Source of the DNA: Niveispirillum cyanobacteriorum
GTDB lineage: Bacteria; Pseudomonadota; Alphaproteobacteria; Azospirillales; Azospirillaceae
Reading direction: 5' to 3'
Length of the DNA: 64,000 nucleotides
NCBI RefSeq assembly: GCF_002868735.1
Contig: NZ_CP025611.1
Location: 1,358,501-1,422,500 of the forward strand
Shown here one piece after another: positions 38,029 to 46,077 of this stretch. Numbering within the stretch: position 1 is the stretch's first letter; each line of letters starts with the position of its first letter. The translations under genes and the position numbers were made by a program. The notes beneath the pieces were generated by a model. That model had not been told where the DNA came from. It searched no databases and worked only from the letters and a program-made list of their open reading frames with translations.

Positions 38029-39179
38029 AGCGCACGCTCATAAAGGCGATAGGTCTTGTACCGTTCGGAGCCGATAGCCTCGATCATGCGGCGCATGGGC
38101 CGGTTGTCTTCCAGGATCCAGGACAGCTCAATCCATTCATAACCCAGCTTGCGCGCTTCAAGGCGCATCCGGTCGACCACCAGAAAGGGCAGAATGGCCT
38201 GCAACCAGCCGCCCACGTCACGCCGCACCCCCATCAGGGGAACACGCGCCGTCTTCACGCCCGCCACCTTCAACCGCCACAGCAACTTGATGATGCCGAA
38301 TGGGAACAGTTTGCCGCCCAGGTCCGCAATCGCTTCGTTCAGGTTGGGCAAGCAGACGCCGAAAGCCACGGGCTTGTCGTCAACCTCGGCGATCCAGGCC
38401 AGCTTGGGGTTGATCAGCAGCTTCAGCGATTTCGCCATCTGCTTGGTCTCGGCCTCTGACAGCGGCACAAAGCCCCAGTTGCCGGACCAGGCATTGTTGA
38501 AGATGCTGGTGACATGGCCCAGATCCTCCTCATACCGCTTCATGTCCAACATCCGCAGACGCAGATTGGCCGGAAGGGGGCGGTCGATCATCTGCCGCAC
38601 ACCAGCCGGCAAATCCTGCTCAATGTCATAAAGATAGGCGTAGACATCCTTGGCCTTGACCAGGCCCGCCGCCTCGATCCGCGGTCCCAGATATGCCAGG
38701 TCATGGCCCATCATCAGCATGGGCGGACGGTCCCAACCATCGACCAGCAAACCAGTCTCCTCATTGATCGACAGGTTGAAGGGGCCGACCATGTGGACCA
38801 TGCCCTTTGCGCGCAGCCAATCGGCGGCGGCTTCAAACAAGGCGTCAACAACCGCCTGATCATCCTCCGCCGCCAGCAGGCCGAAATGGCCGGTGGCGTC
38901 CTTGCGGATGTCGAGGCCAGATCGGTCAATCTGGGCAGAGATGCGACCAACCACCCGAGCCCCGCGCAACGCCAGGAAATACATGACGTCGGCATGCAGG
39001 AAATAGGGGTTGGTCTTGGGCGACAGGGTTTCCTGCCGCTCCATGAACAAGGGAGGAACCCAATTAGGGTCGCCCTGATGCAGCCGGTATGGCAGGGCGA
39101 TGAAGCGGTCAACGCCCTTGGAACCGGGTTCGACCTGTTCGATACGGATGCCGGCGTCCCCGCCCTGGCCGCCGCTCAA
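38025..39179 (-). CDS. YghO-like GNAT-superfamily acyltransferase, candidate bacterial ceramide synthase (384 aa)
   Basis: Resembles the YghO family; the Caulobacter bacterial ceramide synthase (bCerS) is, to my knowledge, a GNAT-superfamily protein of this kind, which N-acylates 3-oxo-sphinganine. Seen here: FIALPYRLHQGDPNWVPPLF near residue 27, a first acyltransferase-like half with GPFNLSINEETGLLVDGWD near 135, and a second half ending with WIELSWILEDNRPMRRMIEAIG near 350. The start is TTG 39179, overlapping the hydroxylase stop (TTGA); no ATG or GTG exists upstream of the conserved region. Neighbours include all other core ceramide genes, which supports the assignment. Confidence 0.75.
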   Translation of the reverse strand: MSGGQGGDAGIRIEQVEPGSKGVDRFIALPYRLHQGDPNWVPPLFMERQETLSPKTNPYFLHADVMYFLALRGARVVGRISAQIDRSGLDIRKDATGHFGLLAAEDDQAVVDALFEAAADWLRAKGMVHMVGPFNLSINEETGLLVDGWDRPPMLMMGHDLAYLGPRIEAAGLVKAKDVYAYLYDIEQDLPAGVRQMIDRPLPANLRLRMLDMKRYEEDLGHVTSIFNNAWSGNWGFVPLSEAETKQMAKSLKLLINPKLAWIAEVDDKPVAFGVCLPNLNEAIADLGGKLFPFGIIKLLWRLKVAGVKTARVPLMGVRRDVGGWLQAILPFLVVDRMRLEARKLGYEWIELSWILEDNRPMRRMIEAIGSERYKTYRLYERAL

Positions 39180-39958
39180 GATGCAGCCTTCACACCGTCG
39201 CTATTGCCCGATGCGGGCGGGCGCGGCGGCCGATCACGCGGCGGCGATCCGGTCAGTTCCATCACCCAGGGATAACGCGCCGCCTCTTCCACATCATAGC
39301 CCAGGTTGAACACTGTCGGGCTGCGCGGCTTCTGCTTGGCTTCGCGGTAGAAGGTACCCAGCAGCATGTCGGGACCATAGGAGATGATCCCGAAATTGCC
39401 GTCCTCGTTGTGGAAGTGGTGATAGAGGTGCAGCTGCTTGATCCGCGCCACCCAGTTCCAGGTCGGCTTGTAGTTTAGGTGCTGGATGCAGTGGAAGAAT
39501 TCATAGATGCAGGTGGTGAACAGGCCGGTAGCCAGCGCCGTCGCCGCCGCCGCCTTACCATCGATCAGGTAGCCGACAGGCACCGTCACCAAGGCGATGG
39601 TGGGCAGGGTGTTGGCCAAGCTGCCGAACAGCACCTCCAGCTTATGCGGATCCTGGTGATGGTCGAAATGGATACGCTTCCACAGGGCGGCGGACCATTT
39701 CATCCGGTACAGCCAGCGGCCATGCAGGATGAATCGGTGGATCAGGTACCAGGCCATCGGATAGATGAATGTCGCGACCAGCACGGTCAGGGCCATCAGC
39801 CCCCAATTCTCCGTCCAGATCACCGCTAGCACGGCAGAGGCAAGCGCCAGCGCCGCGTAGGCCTGGATGGCCGGATATGTGGAATAGGCAAAAGCCAATT
39901 CCCGCAGGTTCATCTTGCCGAGGTCATAGCTGCGGCCGCGCCAGGCATCGCCCCACAT
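39176..39958 (-). CDS. Sterol-desaturase-family fatty-acid/sphingolipid hydroxylase (260 aa)
   Basis: An integral membrane di-iron oxygenase. Four or so hydrophobic segments lie between residues 25 and 150. Three histidine clusters form the metal site: HRFILHGR (about 75), HFDHHQDPH (about 95) and HLYHHFHNEDGN (about 180). It is likely to hydroxylate the acyl or long-chain base part of a ceramide because it is coupled by a 4-bp overlap to the ceramide-synthase-like gene (inference). ATG 39958 has AAAGGG 7 nt upstream. Confidence 0.88.
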   Translation of the reverse strand: MWGDAWRGRSYDLGKMNLRELAFAYSTYPAIQAYAALALASAVLAVIWTENWGLMALTVLVATFIYPMAWYLIHRFILHGRWLYRMKWSAALWKRIHFDHHQDPHKLEVLFGSLANTLPTIALVTVPVGYLIDGKAAAATALATGLFTTCIYEFFHCIQHLNYKPTWNWVARIKQLHLYHHFHNEDGNFGIISYGPDMLLGTFYREAKQKPRSPTVFNLGYDVEEAARYPWVMELTGSPPRDRPPRPPASGNSDGVKAAS

Positions 39959-39983
39959 GCCCCTACCCTTTCCTAAATCATCA

Positions 39984-40003
39984 AACGGGCCATCCAGCCC
40001 GTT
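39984..40003 (-). terminator. Hairpin between lptG and the hydroxylase gene
   Basis: AACGGGC and GCCCGTT pair over 7 bp around a 6-nt loop, followed on the minus strand by TGATGATTT. It is weak and may only reduce read-through. Confidence 0.35.
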
Positions 40004-40043
40004 AACCGTGGCGTCAAATTAGGCCCCAAAGGACCGGTCTTCA

Positions 40044-40077
40044 AGGGCGATGCCGCAATGCGACACCGTATCGCCCT
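40044..40077 (-). terminator. Hairpin overlapping the lptG stop codon
   Basis: AGGGCGAT and ATCGCCCT pair perfectly (8 bp) around an 18-nt loop; the stem includes the end of the lptG stop. No T-run follows. Confidence 0.4.
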
Positions 40078-41155
40078 ATCCTTCCACATAGACCATGATG
40101 GCCCCGCCGATCGCAGCGAACAGGATCAGCGGGGACCAAACCGCCATCACCGGCGGCAAGGCACCCGCCTGCCCCATGGAGCTGAGAATGCCCGAGGATA
40201 GCAGGAAAATCAGGCCGATGACGGTGCCCAGCGCCAGACTGCCCATGGCCCCACCGCGCCGGCGCATGCCATGGGCGACGGGTGCGGCAAGCAACAGCAT
40301 GACCAGCGATGCCAGCGGGGCCGCATAGGTGGAATGCAGCCGGGTGGCATAGTAGGTGGGGCTTTCGCCGCCAGCCCAGTTCCCCCGCACGATGCGCAGC
40401 AGCCGGTTGAAGGGAATGTTCTCCGGCGGCTTGCGCAGGTCGATCATATTGTTGGGTGAAAGATCCACGTCCCAGCGCGCCTTATCACTCTGCGTCACGC
40501 GCAGCGGCTCCCCGATCTCGGTCTGGACCACGCCCGACAGCTGCCAGCCATCGGGGCCATGATCGCCGCTGACCGCCGACATCAGGCCCGTCGCCTTGCC
40601 GTCCGCGTCGCGGGTGACCATCTCCACGCCCTCGATATGCTTGCCATCGTCGGAAATACTGGCGATGCGCACGACATGATCGCCCAGCCGGAACCAGACC
40701 GGCTTCACTGGATCATCATCCTTCTTTTCCGAGGGCAGTTCCGTCGCGGTCCACCAGCTGACGAACGCGCGTTCGCAGCGCGGGGCCACCTGATCGGCCA
40801 TGATGAAATGGGCGATGGAGATGACCAATGCCGCCGGCAGCAGCGCGCCCATGATCTGGTATGGCGTCATGCCGACCGACCGCATGGCCACGATCTCATT
40901 CGTTGACGCAAAGGTCCAAAGCGTGGACAGCGAGCCGATCAGCACCGCCAGTGGCACCACCCTTTCCATCACCATCGGCAGGCGGATCATCGTGTAATAG
41001 ACGAGGCCCCCGCCGCCCAGCCCACGCTCCAGAACCGTAGACGCGGCGTCCAATAGGTCGAGCAGTTGCAACAGTGCCGACAGCGCGAACAGAACCGACA
41101 GGACGCGAACCAGGAAGGTGCGGGTCAGATAACGGGTGATGGTGCTGCGGTTCAT
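40076..41155 (-). CDS. lptG: LptG-family lipid export permease (359 aa)
   Basis: Inner-membrane permease of the YjgP/YjgQ family that with LptF and LptB extracts lipopolysaccharide for transport to the outer membrane. It begins MNRSTITRYLTRTFLVRVLSVLFALSALLQLLDLL, with two helices before a periplasmic jellyroll (about 130-265) and more helices at the C-terminus, the normal plan. ATG 41155 overlaps the lptF stop (ATGA). Its place between HIT/LptF and ceramide genes leaves open whether it serves LPS, sphingolipid, or both. Confidence 0.92.
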   Translation of the reverse strand: MNRSTITRYLTRTFLVRVLSVLFALSALLQLLDLLDAASTVLERGLGGGGLVYYTMIRLPMVMERVVPLAVLIGSLSTLWTFASTNEIVAMRSVGMTPYQIMGALLPAALVISIAHFIMADQVAPRCERAFVSWWTATELPSEKKDDDPVKPVWFRLGDHVVRIASISDDGKHIEGVEMVTRDADGKATGLMSAVSGDHGPDGWQLSGVVQTEIGEPLRVTQSDKARWDVDLSPNNMIDLRKPPENIPFNRLLRIVRGNWAGGESPTYYATRLHSTYAAPLASLVMLLLAAPVAHGMRRRGGAMGSLALGTVIGLIFLLSSGILSSMGQAGALPPVMAVWSPLILFAAIGGAIMVYVEG

Positions 41156-42402
41156 GGCTTGGCCCCCACCGCCTTCTTTTTCCGGCGCTTGAACAGACGG
41201 CCAACGAAGCTTGTCGCGGTGTCGATGGTATCGAACATGGCCGCGAACGGATTTTCTCCCGGCCGCACATCGGCGCGGTGGAACAACCAGCCGCACAGCA
41301 GGCAAAACAGGCCGAACGGCACCCAGATGCCGATGCTGGGCGGCAGGCGTCCAACATCACCCAGGCTTTCACCCAGCTGGATCAGATGATGGTAGATGAT
41401 CAGGATCAGGGTCGCCAACGCGATCCCCTGCCCGCGCCGCGCCCGCTTCGCCGCCATACCCATCGGCACGGCCAGCAGGGGCAGCAGCGGCAATGACAGT
41501 GACCGGGCCAGCCGCGCATGCAGTTCCGACCGCACCTTGTTGAAAGGCAGGATCGACTGCGGGTCGTGCATTTCCGACCATAGCTCATGCAAGGTCAGTT
41601 CACGCTCGCTGCCGCCACGTTCGCGAAACGGTTCGGTGACCAGCCGGAATGGCTTATCCAGTGTCATTTCCCCGAACTCCATCACCTGCCGGCGGCCATC
41701 CGGAAGCACGCGCACCTGCACCCCGTCATGCAGGGTAACCAGCACACGCTGCCGGTCGGGTGTGGCGGCCAGGGCGCCGGTGACGGCTGTGGTCACCCAC
41801 TTCTCGCCATTGTCGCGGTCCTGCTGCACAAACACCTTTTCCAGACGGCGCCCCGTCGGGTCCACCATATCGGCGGAGATGGTGACGCCTTCGCCGGCAT
41901 CGACAAAAGTGGCTTGCGGCACCGTCGCGTCCCAGGCCGCATTGACTACCATGTGATAAATGGCGCTGTAGCCATAACGACCATAGGGCTGGAGATAGCC
42001 GAACAGGATGATGGAAAACACCATCAGGGCCACACCCAGACCCAGGAAGGACCGGGCGATGCGCGGCACGGACAGGCCGGCCGACTGCAACGCGTCCAGT
42101 TCATTATCCTCCCCCATCCGGGCGACGATGATGAACATGGAGATAAAGAACGCCGCCGGCAGGGCCAGACCCAGATAATGCGGCACCAGATTGGCGACCA
42201 GCCGGATGACCATGTCGAACGGCCCGCCATGATTGGCCAGCAGGTCGAACAGCCGCAGCAGCCGTTCCATCAGCAGCGCCACCAGCACGACCAGGAGCGA
42301 CGCGAACAACGGCTTCAGCGTCTCGGTCAGGATATAGCGGTCGATCAGCCGCGTGGAGTGAAGCTGATATTGCCGTTCTGACGGCAGCGGCGAACCGTTC
42401 AC
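41152..42402 (-). CDS. lptF: LptF-family lipid export permease (416 aa)
   Basis: Partner of LptG in the LptBFG transporter. Early membrane helices (about 30-110), a periplasmic beta-jellyroll (about 140-265) and C-terminal helices are visible, with a basic C-terminal tail (RLFKRRKKKAVGAK) beyond the usual end. The GTG at 42402 overlaps the HIT gene stop (GTGA) and is preferred over GTG 42417. It lies in an operon with ceramide genes, unlike the common neighbourhood with pepA or lptD. Confidence 0.92.
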   Translation of the reverse strand: MNGSPLPSERQYQLHSTRLIDRYILTETLKPLFASLLVVLVALLMERLLRLFDLLANHGGPFDMVIRLVANLVPHYLGLALPAAFFISMFIIVARMGEDNELDALQSAGLSVPRIARSFLGLGVALMVFSIILFGYLQPYGRYGYSAIYHMVVNAAWDATVPQATFVDAGEGVTISADMVDPTGRRLEKVFVQQDRDNGEKWVTTAVTGALAATPDRQRVLVTLHDGVQVRVLPDGRRQVMEFGEMTLDKPFRLVTEPFRERGGSERELTLHELWSEMHDPQSILPFNKVRSELHARLARSLSLPLLPLLAVPMGMAAKRARRGQGIALATLILIIYHHLIQLGESLGDVGRLPPSIGIWVPFGLFCLLCGWLFHRADVRPGENPFAAMFDTIDTATSFVGRLFKRRKKKAVGAKP

Positions 42403-42845
42403 GTCACATCCACCCACAATGCCTTCAGATCGGCGGTCAGCGCCGCCAGCATATCGGCATCCAGCGCCACCGCCTGGCCCAGCGCCGGCGGGCCGGGCCA
42501 GCCGGCATCGGGGAAGCTGACGCCGAGATAGTCCCGCGCGCCTTCATAGCGGGGGATGACATGGAAATGCACGTCGGGGTCCACCATCATCAGCATCAGG
42601 TAGTTGATCTTCTGATAGGCGGTGAACCGGGTCAGCACACTCTCCACCCGCGCCACCACCTCCTGCAGCCCTGCGAACGCCGCCGGCGTCAACTGCCCAA
42701 AGGCGGTCGCCGGCTCCTTGCAGACCAGAACAAGGGAGCCCAGGGCCGGTTGCTGCGGCCGTACCTGTACCGACCACAGGGCCGTATCCGCCACAACGCT
42801 GGCCGGATGGCCGAATTTCAGCATGGTGGCATTGGGCTGTGTCAT
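42399..42845 (-). CDS. HIT-family protein with altered histidine triad (148 aa)
   Basis: A small nucleotide hydrolase/transferase-fold protein. The triad region reads DVHFHVIPRY: the first histidine of HxHxHxx is replaced by aspartate, while the central nucleophile and the third histidine remain. An upstream N-terminal domain (about 10-60) matches the family. ATG 42845 is preferred over GTG 42857. Coupled to lptF by a 4-bp overlap. Might hydrolyse or transfer a nucleotidyl group in headgroup metabolism (inference only). Confidence 0.83.
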   Translation of the reverse strand: MTQPNATMLKFGHPASVVADTALWSVQVRPQQPALGSLVLVCKEPATAFGQLTPAAFAGLQEVVARVESVLTRFTAYQKINYLMLMMVDPDVHFHVIPRYEGARDYLGVSFPDAGWPGPPALGQAVALDADMLAALTADLKALWVDVT

Positions 42846-42949
42846 GGGGCGCGGCACTCTGGAGAACGAAAGAGACAGGCACTTTAGTGCGGAACAGAGG
42901 GGACCGGAACCACCATTATCCGGTGACGTGCCCGTATCCGCCCCAAGGC

Positions 42950-43861
42950 CTATAACGCGGCAGGCAGCCGAAGCGTCCAGCCGCCCAAGGCCGTGACCGG
43001 CCCATCGCGGCGTTCCACGCCCCGCACTTCCACCTGCACCCGCCAGTCGGGGCCGTCTGTGTCCACCGTCACAAGGTGCCAGCGGCCAGGCATGTCATGG
43101 CGATAACCAATGGCCGACGCCGACGGCACCGTCAGACTGGGGATCGGGCCCTTGGGCCCCTTGATCATCGACAGGTTGGCAACATGGGCATGACCGTGCA
43201 GCAGCATTTCCGCCCCTGTCCGCGACAGGAGGTCACGCAACTCCCGCCGGTCGGTCAACCCCTTGCGTCCCGACACCACACCATCGGCCACGGGATGATG
43301 TACCATCAGCACCCGGAACAGCCCGCGCCGCCCGGCATCGGCAAGCAGATCACCCAGCCGTTCCATCTGTTCGCGGCCCAGCGCCCCCTGCGCCAGCAGC
43401 GGCTTGGTCGGCACACCGGAATTGGCACCGATGAAGGCCACGGACCCACGCTGCCGCAAATAGGGGAATGCCACTCCCCCTTGCCCATCGCCTGTCATGT
43501 AGTCGGCCCAAAGGCCCAGGCCATCGGCGAATGGCACATGCACCATGGCGTCATGATTGCCGGGCACGTAGGACACATCCTGCCCCGCACCCAACCCGTG
43601 CAGCCAGACAGCACCGCGCTGAAATTCGCCGGCCAAGGAGATGTTAGCGATGTCGCCCGTCACGACCCAATGGTCCACGCCCTGCGCCCGGATGTCGCCA
43701 ACAATAGCGGCCAGCATGGTGGGCGTGTGGGCATGGCGGCGTTTACGCTGCCATGACTGATAGGACAATGTACGCTTGGACAGCCACTCCAACCCTTTCG
43801 GACGGTCAGGTTCCAGCGGCAGATGCGGGTCGGATAGGTGGGCAAAGCGGAAGGGCTGCAT
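42950..43861 (-). CDS. Calcineurin-like metallophosphoesterase (303 aa)
   Basis: A binuclear-metal phosphohydrolase. Motifs in order: SDPHLP (about 10), VTGDIAN (about 65), PGNHD (about 100), MVHHPVADG (about 185) and LLHGHAH (about 220). No signal peptide, so probably cytoplasmic or peripheral to the inner membrane. Could remove a phosphate from a lipid or headgroup precursor, or act as a cyclic-nucleotide phosphodiesterase. ATG 43861 is listed; TTG 43870 with AAGG 9 nt upstream is a serious alternative. It is the first gene of the minus-strand operon and is divergent from the CDP-alcohol phosphotransferase gene. Confidence 0.85.
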   Translation of the reverse strand: MQPFRFAHLSDPHLPLEPDRPKGLEWLSKRTLSYQSWQRKRRHAHTPTMLAAIVGDIRAQGVDHWVVTGDIANISLAGEFQRGAVWLHGLGAGQDVSYVPGNHDAMVHVPFADGLGLWADYMTGDGQGGVAFPYLRQRGSVAFIGANSGVPTKPLLAQGALGREQMERLGDLLADAGRRGLFRVLMVHHPVADGVVSGRKGLTDRRELRDLLSRTGAEMLLHGHAHVANLSMIKGPKGPIPSLTVPSASAIGYRHDMPGRWHLVTVDTDGPDWRVQVEVRGVERRDGPVTALGGWTLRLPAAL

Positions 43862-43944
43862 GAAAGCCAAGCTACAATGCCTTACAGGCGATAGGCAAAG
43901 CCCGCGTCAGGGAGTATGTAGACCATCAACAAATCCATCTGATC

Positions 43945-45117
43945 ATGGTTCACGCCTTGTCCGCCGACAATCACGCCGCTGAAACCGCCCCGCCCATGGC
44001 CGCCACCATCGGCGACAATCCTGTCCGCCTGTGGGGCATGAGTTCCGCCGAACGCCTGCGCCGCCAATGCGTGCGCAGTGGTGTGACGGAGGTCCGGGCT
44101 TGGGACGGGCTGGATCAAGGCCGTTCACAACTGCTGTTGCGCACGGACTGGGTGTTTGACGAGGTGCTGGTCCGTGATCTGGCCAAGCGGCCCGGCACCA
44201 TCCTGGTCGACAGCCGCAATCAGGAGCCTGTGGCGGCACATGTATCCGCCGAGGATGCCGCCGAGGTGGCGGAGATGCTGAACAGCAGCCGAATCGTGCC
44301 TGCCGATCTGGCGGCCCGGCTGCGCGTCCTGGTGCCGGACGATCTCTCTTCCTCCTATAATCACGCCCTGCGCAAGCGCGAAACCCCGTTCCTGCTGCGC
44401 CTGACGCCAGAGGCACTGCCCAAGATCGAACAGCGCATGTTCGCGGGCAGCTATAAGGGCGTTACCGACGTCATCACCAAATATGTCTGGCCGCTGCCGG
44501 CCCGGCACGTGACCAAGCTCTGCGCCGTGCTGGGTATGACACCCAACATGGTCACCGGTATCGGCGCCGTGCTGATGCTGCTGGCGCTCTGGCTGTTTGC
44601 GGAAGGCCATTACCTGCCGGGCCTTGCCGCCGGCTGGGTCATGACCTTCCTGGACACGGTCGATGGCAAGCTGGCGCGCGTGACACTGACCAGCAGCAAA
44701 TGGGGCAATATCTTCGACCACGGCATCGATCTGGTCCACCCGCCCTTCTGGTGGTGGGCCTGGGTCGCGGGCCTGTCAGCAGCGGGTTTCACCATGCCGG
44801 GTGGGGAAATCTTCGCCCTGGTCGTCATCTGGGCCGGTTACGTGTCGCAGCGTTTGCAGGAAGGCTACTTCATCAAGCGTTTCAAGATCGACATGCACAC
44901 CTGGCGGCCGTTCGATAGCTTCTTCCGACTGATCACGGCGCGGCGTAACCCCAATCTGGTGATCCTGACGCTGGCCACGCTGCTGGGCCGCCCGGATATC
45001 GGTATGGCACTGGTGATCTTCTGGATCGTCGCCTGCTTCGGCGTGCATATGGCGCAGATCGTTCAGGCCGAGCAAGCGTCCAAGAAGGGCCCCATCACTT
45101 CCTATCTGTCCGCCTGA
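43945..45117 (+). CDS. CDP-alcohol phosphotransferase with N-terminal NTase-like extension (390 aa)
   Basis: A membrane enzyme transferring a phospho-alcohol from a CDP-linked donor. The signature DTVDGKLAR...G...D...D lies at about 237-262 with all the acidic residues present, amid six or so helices (about 195-375). The first 150 residues (NPVRLWGMSSAERLRRQCVRSGV) look like part of a nucleotidyltransferase lacking the N-terminal nucleotide loop, resembling fused inositol-phosphate cytidylyltransferase/phosphotransferase enzymes (inference). Start 43945 has no clear Shine-Dalgarno; ATG 43996 is possible. First of a tight operon with lipid kinase, NTase-like and methyltransferase genes. Likely builds a sphingolipid or phospholipid headgroup. 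Confidence 0.85.
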   Translation: MVHALSADNHAAETAPPMAATIGDNPVRLWGMSSAERLRRQCVRSGVTEVRAWDGLDQGRSQLLLRTDWVFDEVLVRDLAKRPGTILVDSRNQEPVAAHVSAEDAAEVAEMLNSSRIVPADLAARLRVLVPDDLSSSYNHALRKRETPFLLRLTPEALPKIEQRMFAGSYKGVTDVITKYVWPLPARHVTKLCAVLGMTPNMVTGIGAVLMLLALWLFAEGHYLPGLAAGWVMTFLDTVDGKLARVTLTSSKWGNIFDHGIDLVHPPFWWWAWVAGLSAAGFTMPGGEIFALVVIWAGYVSQRLQEGYFIKRFKIDMHTWRPFDSFFRLITARRNPNLVILTLATLLGRPDIGMALVIFWIVACFGVHMAQIVQAEQASKKGPITSYLSA

Positions 45118-45123
45118 TCCATC

Positions 45124-46077
45124 ATGGCGCGTCCCGGTATTATCCGTAATCCGTTCAGCCACCGGAACAAGGCGGGCGGCAGCGGCCTGCCCGCCGATGC
45201 TGCGCGCCTGTTCGGGGGCCATGTAGCCTCCCCCGATACGCCGGAAAAGCTGGTGCAATCCCTGCGCGGCTTCGCCCAGGCTGGCGTGGATATAATCGCC
45301 GTCGATGGCGGCGACGGGACCGTGCGGGAGGTGCTGACCGCCCTTCCCTATGCCTATAGCGACGCAAGCCCCGCGCTGGCCATCCTGGCGGCGGGCAAGA
45401 CCAACCTGATCGCCGCCGATGTCGGCACCACCGGTTATGGCCCGCGGGGGCTGGCCGGACTGGTGCGTGCCGCACACGAGGGGACGCTGGGCACCCGCAC
45501 CACGCAGCGGCCGATCCTTTCGTTGCACTGGCCTGACGGGGAACATGGGCCGGTGCGGGGCATGTTTATGGGGGCCGGCGCCTTCACGCGCGGCACCGAC
45601 CTTGCCAATGCCGCCATTCATAAGGCTGGCTTCACGCAGGAGATCGCCGTGGTATTGACCATGGCAGGCGTGCTGGGCCGGGCGCTGATCGGCAATGATA
45701 GCCATGGCTGGCTGGCGGGGGAGGATTTCGGCGCAACGGTGGATGACGATCCGGCGCTGGACGGCAACCGCTTCCTGTTCCTGGCAACGACGCTCGACAA
45801 ATTGATCATGGGCCTGTGGCCCTTCTGGGATCATGGCCCGCGTCCCCTGCGCTATCTGGATGTGGCGGCCAACCCGCCTGGCCTGCTGGGTGCCCTGCCC
45901 CGCCTGATGACGGGACGGCCCAGCGCGAGCATGCGCCAGGCCGGTGCGTACCGTTCCGGCGGGGCGGAACGTATTGAGCTGCGCCTGACCCGTCCCCTGA
46001 TCATGGATGGGGAGACTTACCCGGCGGGCCGTGTCATCCTGTCGGCTACCGACAGCATCACCTTCATTCAGCCGTGA
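45124..46077 (+). CDS. Diacylglycerol/sphingolipid-kinase-fold lipid kinase (317 aa)
   Basis: The nucleotide-binding loop DGGDGTVREVL (61-71) is the GGDGT motif of DAG, sphingosine and ceramide kinases, followed by ILAAGKTNLIAADVG where others have the GTxND motif. The beta-sandwich C-terminal domain follows. Six nt after the CDP-alcohol gene and overlapping the next gene by 4 bp (GTGA). Substrate inferred from context: a ceramide or long-chain base, giving a phosphorylated anionic sphingolipid. Diacylglycerol remains possible. Confidence 0.85.
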   Translation: MARPGIIRNPFSHRNKAGGSGLPADAARLFGGHVASPDTPEKLVQSLRGFAQAGVDIIAVDGGDGTVREVLTALPYAYSDASPALAILAAGKTNLIAADVGTTGYGPRGLAGLVRAAHEGTLGTRTTQRPILSLHWPDGEHGPVRGMFMGAGAFTRGTDLANAAIHKAGFTQEIAVVLTMAGVLGRALIGNDSHGWLAGEDFGATVDDDPALDGNRFLFLATTLDKLIMGLWPFWDHGPRPLRYLDVAANPPGLLGALPRLMTGRPSASMRQAGAYRSGGAERIELRLTRPLIMDGETYPAGRVILSATDSITFIQP

